DNA of 64,000 bases from CAZWKQ01 sp964634005 (GTDB lineage: Bacteria; Bacteroidota; Bacteroidia; Bacteroidales; JACABE01): NCBI GenBank assembly GCA_964634005.1, contig CAZWKQ010000010.1, forward strand, positions 1-64,000, written 5' to 3'. The notes beneath the pieces were generated by a model, which was not told where the DNA came from, did not search any database, and worked only from the letters and a program-made list of their open reading frames with translations. This document shows, one piece after another, positions 17,138-26,827 of this stretch; the first letter of the stretch is position 1, and each line of letters begins with the position of its first letter. Both the position numbers and the translations under genes were made by a program.

Positions 17138-18231
17138 TGAATATTGATAGACCAACTTTGTTGCTCGATAATGAAAAATGCCTTAACAATATAAAAAAAA
17201 TGCAGGAAAAGGCAACAAAACACCGGTTAATATTTCGCCCTCATTTTAAAACACATCGTTCTGCAGAAATTTCAAATTGGTTCAAATCTTATGGAGTAAA
17301 CTCGTGTACTGTTTCAAATATTGAAATGGCCGAATATTTTGCTGAAAATAATTTCAATGACATTACAATAGCTTTTCCTGCCAATGTTTTACAAATTTCA
17401 AGAATAGAGAACTTAGCCCGAAAAATTAATTTAAACATACTTATCGATAACCTTGAAACATACGAGATTATATCAAAAAAAACTAATACCACTCTAAATT
17501 ATTTTTTGGAAATCGACACCGGTGCCAATAGAACCGGAGTATATTACTCGAACTTTGAGTTAATAAAAAAGATTGTTTTTAAAGAAAAAAACTCAAAAAA
17601 ACTAAAGTTAAAAGGACTAATCACCCACGCCGGAAATACATACCTTTGCAATAATGCAAATGAAATTGAAAAAACTCATAGAGCTTCCATCGAAAGGTTA
17701 ATTGAAATTAAAAACAAGTTAAACTACGAAAAAAATCTGATACTCTCAATTGGTGATACGCCTTCGTGCAGTATTTCCGATAATTTTGAAGGAATTGACG
17801 AAATTCGTCCCGGAAATTTTGTATTCTACGATGTCATGCAGTGGCTTATCGGTTCATGTTCAATTGATGAAATTGCCATTTGTGTGGCTTGTCCCGTAGT
17901 AAGTATAAATTTAAATAACGAAATAGCATACGTTTGGGGCGGCAGCGTTCACCTTTCTAAAGAATTTGCAGTACTTGGCAATAAAAAAATATTCGGGTTG
18001 GTTGCAACATTTGAAAACAATAAATGGAATATTATTGAAAACGCCTATGTTAGTTCAATTTCTCAAGAACACGGTTGCTTATACATCCCGAAAAATATTT
18101 TAAAATCATTTTCAGTTGGGAAAATATTGGGTATTTTACCGGTCCATTCTTGCTTAACTGTCGGATTAATGCGAACATATAGAATTAACGGAAGTACGGA
18201 GTTAATTCAAACTTTACCTGATAATATTTAA
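17137..18231 (+). CDS. D-threonine aldolase / D-serine dehydratase-like PLP enzyme
   Basis: The 364-residue protein belongs to the alanine-racemase-fold type III PLP enzymes of the D-threonine aldolase/DSD1 group. The PLP Lys is at about residue 38 (FRPHFKTHRS). The C-terminal domain has the family's HGCLYIP and LPVHSCLTV blocks, where a His and a Cys bind zinc in DSD1-type enzymes. It probably acts on a D-hydroxy amino acid such as D-threonine or D-serine in the cytoplasm; the real substrate is not known. It overlaps recX by one base and is followed by two glycosyltransferases. Confidence 0.83.
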   Translation: MNIDRPTLLLDNEKCLNNIKKMQEKATKHRLIFRPHFKTHRSAEISNWFKSYGVNSCTVSNIEMAEYFAENNFNDITIAFPANVLQISRIENLARKINLNILIDNLETYEIISKKTNTTLNYFLEIDTGANRTGVYYSNFELIKKIVFKEKNSKKLKLKGLITHAGNTYLCNNANEIEKTHRASIERLIEIKNKLNYEKNLILSIGDTPSCSISDNFEGIDEIRPGNFVFYDVMQWLIGSCSIDEIAICVACPVVSINLNNEIAYVWGGSVHLSKEFAVLGNKKIFGLVATFENNKWNIIENAYVSSISQEHGCLYIPKNILKSFSVGKILGILPVHSCLTVGLMRTYRINGSTELIQTLPDNI

Positions 18232-18251
18232 CTAATTTTGGAAGAAAATTT

Positions 18252-19007
18252 ATGTTGAAAATATCTGCAGTAATAATAACTCATAATGAAGAAAGAAACA
18301 TCGAAAGGTGTATTTTATCATTACGTGACGTAGCCGACGAGATTGTTATTTTTGATTCATATTCAACCGATAAAACAAAAGAAATTTGTTCAAAATATCC
18401 TGTTAAATTTTATCAAAAAGAATGGATGGGTTATTCTTCAACAAAAAATTTTGCTAATCAAACTGCAAGTTATAACTACATTTTATCGTTGGATGCCGAT
18501 GAGGTACTTTCATCGAAGCTAAAAGAAGAAATAATAAAAATAAAAAAATCAGATACTGTTTTGGATTCTTATACATTTAACAGATTGACAAATTATTGCG
18601 GAAACTGGATACATCACAGCGGTTGGTATCCCGATAAAAAATTAAGATTATGGAATAAACAAAAAGGCCGATGGGAAGGCGAAATTCACGAAAAGGTTAC
18701 AATGGATAAAGACTCTACTCAAGGGCATTTAAACGGAGATTTGCTTCATTACTCTTATTATAGTGTTGATGAACACAGAAAAAGAGTTAAGAAATATGCC
18801 GAAAAAAGTGCTCAGATAAGTTTTAACAATAAAAAATCATTTTTGACTTTAAAAATCTATTTGGGACCGATTGTTCGCTTTCTTAGAAACTATTTCGTTA
18901 AATTAGGATTTTTGGACGGATATAGCGGATTTTTAATAAGTGTAAATGAGGCTTATGGGGTATATATTAAGTATTTAACTATTAATAACTTAAAAAAAAG
19001 TAAATGA
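18252..19007 (+). CDS. Family 2 glycosyltransferase (WaaE/KdtX-like)
   Basis: The 251-residue protein is a GT-A inverting glycosyltransferase with the N-terminal block AVIITHNEERNIERC, the DxD-type motif LDADEV (near residue 80) and LRLWNKQKGRWEGEIHEKV (near 133-150), a pattern typical of the WaaE/KdtX group that adds a sugar to the LPS core. A C-terminal amphipathic region ends the protein. Acceptor and sugar cannot be predicted. Its stop overlaps the next gene by 4 bases (ATGA). Confidence 0.85.
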   Translation: MLKISAVIITHNEERNIERCILSLRDVADEIVIFDSYSTDKTKEICSKYPVKFYQKEWMGYSSTKNFANQTASYNYILSLDADEVLSSKLKEEIIKIKKSDTVLDSYTFNRLTNYCGNWIHHSGWYPDKKLRLWNKQKGRWEGEIHEKVTMDKDSTQGHLNGDLLHYSYYSVDEHRKRVKKYAEKSAQISFNNKKSFLTLKIYLGPIVRFLRNYFVKLGFLDGYSGFLISVNEAYGVYIKYLTINNLKKSK

Positions 19008-19891
19008 ATTTTGTAAAATTTACTCAAAATAATGATAACTCAGTTTTTTCAATAATAATTCCTACTTGGAACAATCTCGATTATTTGAAACTTTGTGTAG
19101 AAAGTATTAGAAAAAACAGCTCTTTTAATCACCAAATAATATTGCACATTAATGAAGGAATTGACGGGACAAAAGAATGGGCTGAAAAAGAAAAAATTGA
19201 CTATACGCACAGCACCGAAAATGTTGGTATTTGCATTGGGGTAAACGCCGCAGCTCAACTGGCATTGGCAGACTATATTGTTTATATGAACGACGATATG
19301 TATGTTTGCCAAAATTGGGATAAATATTTATTCGAAGAAATAGAACAACAAAAAGATGATTTATTCTTTTTTTCATCAACTTTAATTGAGCCAAAGTTTA
19401 CAAAAAATTCCTGCGTTTTAGCACCCTTTAATTTCGGGAATAATCCACAAGATTTCGAAGAGGAGAAGTTACTTGAATATTGCAAAACTAATAACAGTAA
19501 AGATTGGTATGGAGCTACATGGCCGCCAAATATCATTAGCAGAAAGAACTGGAACCTTGTAGGCGGTTTTAGTATTGAGTTTTCACCCGGAATGTACTCC
19601 GACCCCGACTTTTCAATGAAATTATGGCAGCTGGGAATAAGAAACTTTAAAGGTGTAGGGAAAAGCCTTGTTTATCACTTTATGTCAAAATCAACAAGTA
19701 AACTGAAAAAAAATAAAAACCGAAAAGGCAGAAAAATTTTTCTTGATAAATGGGAGATAACTCCAAAAGTTTTCTATAAATATTATTTGAAAATGGGTGA
19801 ACTTTACAATGGAATTTTAAATGAACCAAAAATTGATTTTAAATTAAAAACATTGCTTTTATTTTGCAAATTGAAGAAAATTCTGAAATAA
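19004..19891 (+). CDS. Family 2 glycosyltransferase
   Basis: The 295-residue protein is a second GT2-type glycosyltransferase (FSIIIPTWNNLDYLKLCVES at the N-terminus, DDM metal motif in YMNDDMYV near residue 97, and a conserved tryptophan-rich block GATWPPNIISRKNWNLVGGF). It probably acts on a surface polysaccharide or LPS together with its upstream neighbour, which overlaps it by 4 bases. Substrates are unknown. Confidence 0.82.
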   Translation: MNFVKFTQNNDNSVFSIIIPTWNNLDYLKLCVESIRKNSSFNHQIILHINEGIDGTKEWAEKEKIDYTHSTENVGICIGVNAAAQLALADYIVYMNDDMYVCQNWDKYLFEEIEQQKDDLFFFSSTLIEPKFTKNSCVLAPFNFGNNPQDFEEEKLLEYCKTNNSKDWYGATWPPNIISRKNWNLVGGFSIEFSPGMYSDPDFSMKLWQLGIRNFKGVGKSLVYHFMSKSTSKLKKNKNRKGRKIFLDKWEITPKVFYKYYLKMGELYNGILNEPKIDFKLKTLLLFCKLKKILK

Positions 19892-19919
19892 CATCACATT
19901 AAATTAATTCTTAACCGAA

Positions 19920-21059
19920 ATGAAAAAAATTCTTACAATAATAACCATAATTCTGATAATCATTCTGTTTGCCTTTCTATTATCCCCGCAATATATACGT
20001 AATGCACTCATATACAGATACGTAGGCATTGATGATGAATATATTTTTTATACACGCGAAATTCAGGCGTCTAAACACCCTTTAAACTGGAAATTATCAT
20101 CATCATATAATAATAAAATATTGCCTGACAGTTTATTAAAAAAACTTGAAGAATATAAAACCATCGCTTATTTGGTTGCTAAAAATGATTCAATAATTTA
20201 TGAATCTTATTGGGATAAATACAGCGATAGCAGCTTAACCAACACTTTTTCAGCTACTAAAAGCATTGTCGGTCTGCTTATAGGTTGTGCATTAGATGAT
20301 GGAAAGATTAAAAGTTTAAATCAGCGGGTTATAAACTTTATTCCGGAAATAAAAGGGAAATATGCAAAAGAAATAACAATAAGAAGTTTATTAAATATGA
20401 GTTCGGGATCAGATTGGGATGAAAATTATGCCGGATTATTCTCAAAAACCACACAAGCATATTACGGCGACGACTTATACAAAATTGCAACTGAAATCAG
20501 ATTTGATAAAAAGCCCGATTCGATTTTTCAATATCAAAGCGGAAATACTTTGCTCTTAGGTTTAATCTTAAAAAAAGTAACAAATAAATCAATTTCAGAG
20601 TATGCTTCCGAGAAATTATGGCAACCGATTGGAGCCGGTCATTCTGCTAAATGGTATCTTGACAAACTAAACGGTACCGAAAAACCATATTGCTGTTTTT
20701 GCTCAAATGCCCGGGATCTCGCCAAAATAGGAAAATTGATTTCAGATAGCGGCAGAGTTAACGGGCGACAAGTTATTTCGGAAAATTATATAAAATCAAT
20801 TTCCCAACCCGATACTACTTTGATAAATGAAAAAGGTTTGAAAAATAATTTTTACGGACTGCACTGGTGGCTTTTAAATTACAAAGGTTACAATATCACT
20901 TATGCCAGAGGTATTTTAGGACAGTATATCTTTATAATTCCCGAATTAAAAGTAGTAATTGTAAGATTGGGACACGAAAGAAGTCAAAACTACATAGGAC
21001 AACATCCGAGCGATGTTTTCCAATATCTTGATATAGCTTTCGATATACTGAAACCATAA
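19920..21059 (+). CDS. Membrane-anchored serine hydrolase (beta-lactamase/esterase class)
   Basis: The 379-residue protein has an N-terminal hydrophobic segment (about 3-25), so it is probably anchored in the membrane with the enzyme domain outside the cytoplasm. It shows the class C beta-lactamase/DD-peptidase fold: Ser-x-x-Lys in FSATKS (near residue 117) and the Tyr motif in YQSGNT (near 203). The pattern resembles 6-aminohexanoate-dimer hydrolase-type esterases more than true lactamases. Substrate unknown. It starts 28 bases after the glycosyltransferase gene. Confidence 0.82.
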   Translation: MKKILTIITIILIIILFAFLLSPQYIRNALIYRYVGIDDEYIFYTREIQASKHPLNWKLSSSYNNKILPDSLLKKLEEYKTIAYLVAKNDSIIYESYWDKYSDSSLTNTFSATKSIVGLLIGCALDDGKIKSLNQRVINFIPEIKGKYAKEITIRSLLNMSSGSDWDENYAGLFSKTTQAYYGDDLYKIATEIRFDKKPDSIFQYQSGNTLLLGLILKKVTNKSISEYASEKLWQPIGAGHSAKWYLDKLNGTEKPYCCFCSNARDLAKIGKLISDSGRVNGRQVISENYIKSISQPDTTLINEKGLKNNFYGLHWWLLNYKGYNITYARGILGQYIFIIPELKVVIVRLGHERSQNYIGQHPSDVFQYLDIAFDILKP

Positions 21060-21150
21060 TCAATCAAAAGTTATCAGTTTTAAAAAAATTAGTAATAATA
21101 ACTTAAAACTAACTTAAATACAAATTAACACAATTGCGAATTAATCGGAA

Positions 21151-21158
21151 TAATTTTG
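21151..21158 (+). promoter_or_regulatory. Promoter -7 element of the T9SS surface protein gene
   Basis: TAATTTTG matches TAnnTTTG, about 30 bases before the ATG at 21188. No -33 element at normal spacing is clear. Confidence 0.45.
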
Positions 21159-21187
21159 CCCCGTAACAAATTAATCCTGATTAAAAC

Positions 21188-22741
21188 ATGAAAAAATTTT
21201 ATTCTTTTATTGCCTTAGTATTATTTTCGGCAATGAGCATAACAGCTCAAAATTCTCCTTTATTAAGCGGAGCATCATTTACAAATTCAGCATTAAATGA
21301 TTCTTTTTTTGAAGTAGTAAATTACAGAGGCGCCTTTGGTTCTTCAAACTGGACACAAGGTTGGGCAAATTTCGACCCTCAAAACACAAATTATCCTACC
21401 CCTAATGTAACAGTAAATGGAGGTGATATAACTTCGAATACAACTTGGACATCGAACAATGTTTATTTACTGAATGGTTGGGTATATGTGAAATCCGGTG
21501 CTACTCTTACAATAGAACCAGGAACTATAATAAGAGGCGACAAGACAAATAAAGGAGCCTTAATCATTGAAAAGGGGGGCAAGTTAATTGCTAACGGAAC
21601 AGCAACTAATCCTATTGTTTTCACTTCAAACCAATCTGCAGGTAACCGCGATTACGGCGACTGGGGAGGTTTAATAATACTTGGAAACGCAGTTATTAAT
21701 GTTGCCGGAGGAAGTGCTACTATTGAAGGCGGTGTCGGGTCAACATACGGGGGAACCATTGACAATGATAACTCAGGTATAATAAAATATGTAAGAGTTG
21801 AATTCCCCGGTATAGCATTCTCTGCAAATAATGAAATTAACGGTATAACATTCGGCGGAGTTGGCAGTGAAACCGAAGTTGATTATGTACAGGTTTCTTA
21901 TTGCGGTGACGATTCTTTCGAATGGTTTGGCGGTACTGTTAATGCAAAACATTTAATCAGCTTCAGAAGTTGGGATGACGACTTTGACACTGATTTCGGA
22001 TTCAGAGGAAAAATCCAATTCGCTGTCGCTCTTCGTGATAAAAATATTGCAGATGTATCAGGCTCAAATGGATTTGAATCTGATAATGACGGTACAGGTT
22101 CTACTAATACTCCTATTACTAAACCTATTTTTAGTAATTTTACGCTGATAGGTCCTATGCAAAACCTTACTGATACTATTCATTCAAACTTTAAAAGAGC
22201 AATGCATTTAAGACGTAACACCAAACTGAATGTATTCAACAGCGTTTTCTCCGGATGGCCTGTAGGTCTCTTTATCGACGGTAGTGCATCACAATCGAAT
22301 GCAACTAACGATGAACTCAGAATAGAAAACTGTGTATTGGCAGGTATGACCAACTTCTTTGCTTCTCAATTTGAAAGAAATTATTTTACCTCAACTTCAA
22401 GAAACAATGATACTATGGCAACTGCTTCAATGATGATGCTTGTTGATCCTTTCAATATGACTAATCCTAATTTCCTTCCTGTAAACACATCTTCTGTTAA
22501 AGAAAACAATTCGTTAGATGCAATTATTTACTCATATAACAACAATGTTTATATAAAAGCTGATAATCTAAAATGTAAGTCATATGTAGAAGTTTATAAT
22601 TTAACCGGACAAAAAATATATTCCAAAGAAATTTATAATGAGAATACAAACATTATTAGTTTTCAAATTCCTGCCGGAATTTTTATAATCAGAATTACCA
22701 ACGGTGAGCAAAGTATTGTTAAAAAGTTATTTATCGAATAA
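21188..22741 (+). CDS. T9SS-secreted surface protein, parallel-beta type
   Basis: The 517-residue protein has a signal peptide (about 1-20), a central region rich in short beta-strand turns (GATLTIEPGTIIRGD, GALIIEKGGKLIANGT, DWGGLIILGNAVIN) that looks like a right-handed parallel beta-helix, and a T9SS sorting domain at the C-terminus (about 440-517, with SYVEVYNLTGQKIYSK and GIFIIRITNG). Acidic stretches (WDDDFDTDFGFRG) may bind calcium. This type is common in Bacteroidota and its role is unknown; it may be an adhesin or matrix protein. It ends at a strong terminator. Confidence 0.82.
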   Translation: MKKFYSFIALVLFSAMSITAQNSPLLSGASFTNSALNDSFFEVVNYRGAFGSSNWTQGWANFDPQNTNYPTPNVTVNGGDITSNTTWTSNNVYLLNGWVYVKSGATLTIEPGTIIRGDKTNKGALIIEKGGKLIANGTATNPIVFTSNQSAGNRDYGDWGGLIILGNAVINVAGGSATIEGGVGSTYGGTIDNDNSGIIKYVRVEFPGIAFSANNEINGITFGGVGSETEVDYVQVSYCGDDSFEWFGGTVNAKHLISFRSWDDDFDTDFGFRGKIQFAVALRDKNIADVSGSNGFESDNDGTGSTNTPITKPIFSNFTLIGPMQNLTDTIHSNFKRAMHLRRNTKLNVFNSVFSGWPVGLFIDGSASQSNATNDELRIENCVLAGMTNFFASQFERNYFTSTSRNNDTMATASMMMLVDPFNMTNPNFLPVNTSSVKENNSLDAIIYSYNNNVYIKADNLKCKSYVEVYNLTGQKIYSKEIYNENTNIISFQIPAGIFIIRITNGEQSIVKKLFIE

Positions 22742-22752
22742 ACTCTTTATAA

Positions 22753-22795
22753 ATCAAAAAAAAGGCTGTCAATAAATATGACAGCTTTTTTTTTG
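22753..22795 (+). terminator. Bidirectional terminator between converging genes
   Basis: A 7-bp stem (GCTGTCA at 22765-22771 with TGACAGC at 22779-22785) and 7-base loop are followed by nine T's, and preceded by an A run. It closes the T9SS protein gene and, read on the minus strand, the NtrC-type regulator gene. Confidence 0.85.
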
Positions 22796-22804
22796 CACTA
22801 AGTT

Positions 22805-24187
22805 TTATAAGTTACCGTTAATATTGTATAATTCCATTTTTCTCATTAGTCGTTTTCTGTCAATACCTAAAAGTTCGGCCGCTTTCGATTTGTTGAATTT
22901 TGTTTGTTTAAGTGCCGTTTCTATTAAATTTTTTTCATTTTCGGCTAAATTTAAAGTAGAATAAATTTTGGCAGGTTTGCTGTAGTTTATAGAACTGCCA
23001 TAGTTAAACTGAAAATGTTTTAAGTTGAGTTTTTCCGAATCACAAAGTATAACAGCCCTTTCTACCATATTTCGCAGCTCCCTTATATTTCCCGGAAACG
23101 AATAGTTTTCGAGTATCTGCATAGTGTTGTTGTCAATACCTTTTATTTTTTTCCCCGATTGTTTCGAAAATTGTTCGATATAATAGTTAAGAAGCAAAGG
23201 TATTTCTTCTCTCCTTTCACGAAGCGGTGGTAAGTTAATAACAAATGAATTCAATCGATGCAACAAATCTAATCTGAATTTATTTTCGTCGCACATTTTC
23301 CTTAGGTCTCTGTTGGTAGCGGCTATAATTCTAACATCAATATCAATTATTTTACTCGAGCCGATTTTATTAATTCTACCCTCTTCGAGTACTCTTAAAA
23401 ATTTTCCCTGCAAATCGTATTTTAAGTCACCTATTTCGTCTAAAAATAATGTCCCTTTATTTGTTACTTCAAACAATCCCAATTTATTTTCATAAGCATC
23501 GGTAAATGAGCCTTTTTTATGCCCAAAAAATTCACTTTCAAACAAATTGTCAGGAATAGCAGAACAATTTACTGCATTGAAAAAATGATTTTTCCTTTTG
23601 CTCAAATAATGAATAGTTCCGGCTATCATTTCCTTTCCGGTCCCGCTTTCGCCAGTTATCAGCACTGTTGTTTTATCCGACTGAGCAACTTTTGTAACCA
23701 TATTTAAAACTTCTTTCATACTGTTGCTTTCGGCAATAAAATTCCATTTGAATTTTGATTTTATTTGCTCGCTTACCCAATCGTAATTGACTTGTATTTC
23801 TTTGAACTGTTTATTGAGATTAATATACCTTTTAGTTCTCTCAATAGCATTTTCTACGTCAGACGAACGAAAAGGCTTTAAAAAAAAGTTGCTTGCACCT
23901 GCCCTCATTGCCTGAATTACCATTTCCATATCCCCATGACCTGAAATCATAATAACCTCAACATCAGAATATTTTTGCTTTATTTCCTTTAAAGCTTCTA
24001 TGCCGTCTTTTTCAGGTAATTTGACATCAATAATTGCAATGTCAATTTCTGTTTGTTCGAGTAAATATTCGGCTTCTGATGGTTTTGAAGCTTTAAAAAT
24101 ATCAAAACCTTTGCTTTCGAGAAACTCGCTTAATTCATTCCTAATAGCTGCATCATCGTCAAGAATTAATATATTTATTCCTTTCAT
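22805..24187 (-). CDS. Sigma54-dependent NtrC-type response regulator
   Basis: This 460-residue regulator has a receiver domain (1-120, phosphoacceptor Asp in IIDVKLPEKDG near residue 54), an AAA+ sigma54-interaction domain (Walker A GESGTGKE near 177) and a Fis-type helix-turn-helix at the end (NKSKAAELLGIDRKRL). The sigma54 contact loop, usually GAFTGA, reads GSFTDA (near 230). It probably activates a sigma54 promoter when phosphorylated by the kinase encoded 2 bases upstream. The target genes are not evident in the window. Confidence 0.93.
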   Translation of the reverse strand: MKGINILILDDDAAIRNELSEFLESKGFDIFKASKPSEAEYLLEQTEIDIAIIDVKLPEKDGIEALKEIKQKYSDVEVIMISGHGDMEMVIQAMRAGASNFFLKPFRSSDVENAIERTKRYINLNKQFKEIQVNYDWVSEQIKSKFKWNFIAESNSMKEVLNMVTKVAQSDKTTVLITGESGTGKEMIAGTIHYLSKRKNHFFNAVNCSAIPDNLFESEFFGHKKGSFTDAYENKLGLFEVTNKGTLFLDEIGDLKYDLQGKFLRVLEEGRINKIGSSKIIDIDVRIIAATNRDLRKMCDENKFRLDLLHRLNSFVINLPPLRERREEIPLLLNYYIEQFSKQSGKKIKGIDNNTMQILENYSFPGNIRELRNMVERAVILCDSEKLNLKHFQFNYGSSINYSKPAKIYSTLNLAENEKNLIETALKQTKFNKSKAAELLGIDRKRLMRKMELYNINGNL

Positions 24188-24189
24188 AT

Positions 24190-26676
24190 TTATTTGTATT
24201 CTCTTGGTAAAACAATTTTCATTATTGTATAATAATCGGGTTTACTTTCAGTAAAAATATCTCCGTTAAACTCCTTAATTATTCCGTAAACTATCGAAAG
24301 GCCAAGCCCTGTGCCTTTATCAGCATCTTTTGAAGTATAAAAAGGGTTAAAGATATTATCAATTTGTGATGTTTCAATACCTATTCCATTATCTTTTATT
24401 TCGAGCCATATCCAATTTTTATCTTTACTGATAATTATTTCGATTTTCTTGTCATTGAAGTTTTTTTGTTTTTTTGTTTTTTCTATTAAAGCGTCTTTCG
24501 AATTAGATAGTAAATTAAGAATAACTTGCTCTAATCTGAATTTATTTCCTTTTATAAAAAGCTCATCGTTCTCAATATTTGTTATTATTCTTATACCCAG
24601 TGCCTGATATGGTTTTTCAATTAGCGAAAGTGCATTTTTTATTACTTCGTTTATGCTAAACACTTCATTAATTGTCGATTGCTGGTCTCTCGAAAATATT
24701 CTTACATGTTCAATAATTTTCTTTATCCTGTCGATATAATCGAAAACACTTCCGACTTTTGTCTCGAAATAATTATAACTAGCGTCTTTCTTATCGAATT
24801 TATTCAACAGATTTTCCATAGCCATCGAAATCCCGGTTAAAGGCTGATTAATCTCATGAGCCATACCTGCAGCCATTTCACCTAAAAATTCGAGTTTTGA
24901 TTTTTGAACCAATATATTCTCCTGTTTTTCTCTTTTTTTAAACTCTTCTTCTACTTTTTCTTCAAGATAACGATTGAATTGAATAAGTTCGTTTTCGGCA
25001 TTCCTTAACTCGGTAATATCGTGTACTATTCCCAATACAGCATCTTCATTACTATATTTTATATCTTTTGTAGTAAATATACAATTTCGGATTTCTCCGC
25101 TTTTGGTTATAATTCTCGACTCATAAGTAATGGGAGAGTTTTTTTTCTTTTTTTTCTTTCTTATCAAATCTATCACATTTTCCTTATCCTCAGGATGAAT
25201 TAATGATAAAGCATCTATATTTCTTAATTCATCATAAGAATACCCGAGTGCTTGTTGCATTCTTTTATTAAAAAAAATAAACTTCGAATTTTTTAAAATA
25301 TATATACCATCGGTAGTGTTTTCAACTATCATACGGTAATTTTCTTCACTTTGCTTTAAAGCATTATCGGTATCTATAAATTCGGATATATCGGTAATTA
25401 TATTTAAAGAGAATTTTTTATTGTTTATATCAAATAAAACTACCGAAAAATGAAAAAAACGTGTTTTCCCATCTTTATCACAATATGTTGTTTGATAGTT
25501 TCTTACAGTATTATTAGTACGTAGCAGTTTACCAATCATTATCATATCGTTTTTAGGGAATAAACTAAGAAAAACTTCGCTCTTTTTACCTATAACATCT
25601 TCTTTACTAAAACTAAAGGTGTTTTCAAAAGAATTATTAACATCAATTATTTCATCCTTTTCAATATCAACAATTACCATTATTGCAGGCATATTGTTAA
25701 ATGCAGTTAAAAACTTTAATTCCGAAAATTGCAGATGACCCTCAATTTCTTTTCTGACAGTAATATCAATAATTCCAATCAACCAAACTCTTTCTCCATA
25801 ATAGTTAATCGAATCTGCGGATATTAAAACCCATTTTTTTTCTCCTTTTGCGTTAATAATTTGTGTTTCAAAATCATAAATTTTGCCATTTTTATTTATT
25901 TGCTCTATAAAATCGGAATAACCCGATTCGCTCAAAAATTTGCAAAATCCGAAATTTTCAATCTCTTCGTTTGTTAATTCGAGTAGTTTTATTGCTGATA
26001 AGTTGCATTTAATAATTTTATGCTTATTAAAATCAGTTATACATAAAGCAAGAGGCGAAAAATCGAAAAGTTGCATCAGGTTTTTCTGATTTTCTTTCAA
26101 CGATTCCTCTGTATTAACAAAGTCTGTTATATCGGTTACAATGGCTATAAAATAACTTTTGTTTCTAATGTTTATAATACTTCCATTGAATACCAAAATC
26201 TTTAATTTCCCGCTTTTTGTTTTTACCTTAAGCTCAAAATCTTTTATTACTCCTTCTCTGTTCAATTTTTCGAACATCAGAGTTCTCTGGTCAATATCGG
26301 TATGTAACCCTAATTCTAAAGCCGATTTTCCAATAACTTCACTTTTATTAAATTCTAATACTTTTAAAAACTGTTCATTAACATCGACAAAAACCTCGTC
26401 TTTAATATTAACTATACCCATAATGGCCGGATTAAGATAAAATATTTCTTGGGCCATTTTTCCGGTAAAAAATTCTTTATTTGAACTTTGATTATTCTCT
26501 TTTATCGAATCAAAACTGTTATTAATGTTTGTAATGTCAACTTCTTTAATAGAGCTATATTTTGAAACTTTATTGTTTCGAATATTACTTTTCAAATTGA
26601 AATACAGGTATATAAAAACTACCAGCAATAAAATCAATACAAAAATCAACAAGTAAACTATCTCAATCTCAAACAT
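24190..26676 (-). CDS. Multi-PAS membrane sensor histidine kinase
   Basis: The 828-residue protein has one N-terminal transmembrane helix (about 7-26), at least four PAS-type sensory domains (about 75-190, 197-310, 318-435 and 440-560), a coiled coil, a HisKA domain with the phosphoacceptor His in GMAHEINQPLTG (near residue 617), and a HATPase_c domain (LLSNSKDAL, DNGIGI, GTGLGLSIVYG). With no periplasmic loop, it is probably a sensor of a cytoplasmic signal, such as redox, a small ligand or energy state; none of the PAS domains shows an obvious cofactor-binding motif. It forms a two-component pair with the NtrC-type regulator, 2 bases downstream. Confidence 0.93.
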   Translation of the reverse strand: MFEIEIVYLLIFVLILLLVVFIYLYFNLKSNIRNNKVSKYSSIKEVDITNINNSFDSIKENNQSSNKEFFTGKMAQEIFYLNPAIMGIVNIKDEVFVDVNEQFLKVLEFNKSEVIGKSALELGLHTDIDQRTLMFEKLNREGVIKDFELKVKTKSGKLKILVFNGSIINIRNKSYFIAIVTDITDFVNTEESLKENQKNLMQLFDFSPLALCITDFNKHKIIKCNLSAIKLLELTNEEIENFGFCKFLSESGYSDFIEQINKNGKIYDFETQIINAKGEKKWVLISADSINYYGERVWLIGIIDITVRKEIEGHLQFSELKFLTAFNNMPAIMVIVDIEKDEIIDVNNSFENTFSFSKEDVIGKKSEVFLSLFPKNDMIMIGKLLRTNNTVRNYQTTYCDKDGKTRFFHFSVVLFDINNKKFSLNIITDISEFIDTDNALKQSEENYRMIVENTTDGIYILKNSKFIFFNKRMQQALGYSYDELRNIDALSLIHPEDKENVIDLIRKKKKKKNSPITYESRIITKSGEIRNCIFTTKDIKYSNEDAVLGIVHDITELRNAENELIQFNRYLEEKVEEEFKKREKQENILVQKSKLEFLGEMAAGMAHEINQPLTGISMAMENLLNKFDKKDASYNYFETKVGSVFDYIDRIKKIIEHVRIFSRDQQSTINEVFSINEVIKNALSLIEKPYQALGIRIITNIENDELFIKGNKFRLEQVILNLLSNSKDALIEKTKKQKNFNDKKIEIIISKDKNWIWLEIKDNGIGIETSQIDNIFNPFYTSKDADKGTGLGLSIVYGIIKEFNGDIFTESKPDYYTIMKIVLPREYK

Positions 26677-26827
26677 AATATATTGATTATTATAAATAAA
26701 ATTAGATTATTCTAAAAAATATAATTATGAATTCATTTGTATTACAAAACCATTAATCAATCTAAAGTGTTAATATTATACAAATTATTCAGTTGAAATT
26801 CAAATGTAAAAATAATTAAAAATTCAT

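Noticed and set aside
19920..21059. True beta-lactamase (antibiotic resistance)
   Set aside because: The SxxK motif alone is shared with esterases and peptidases; the YQSGN pattern and membrane anchor fit an esterase-like hydrolase better.
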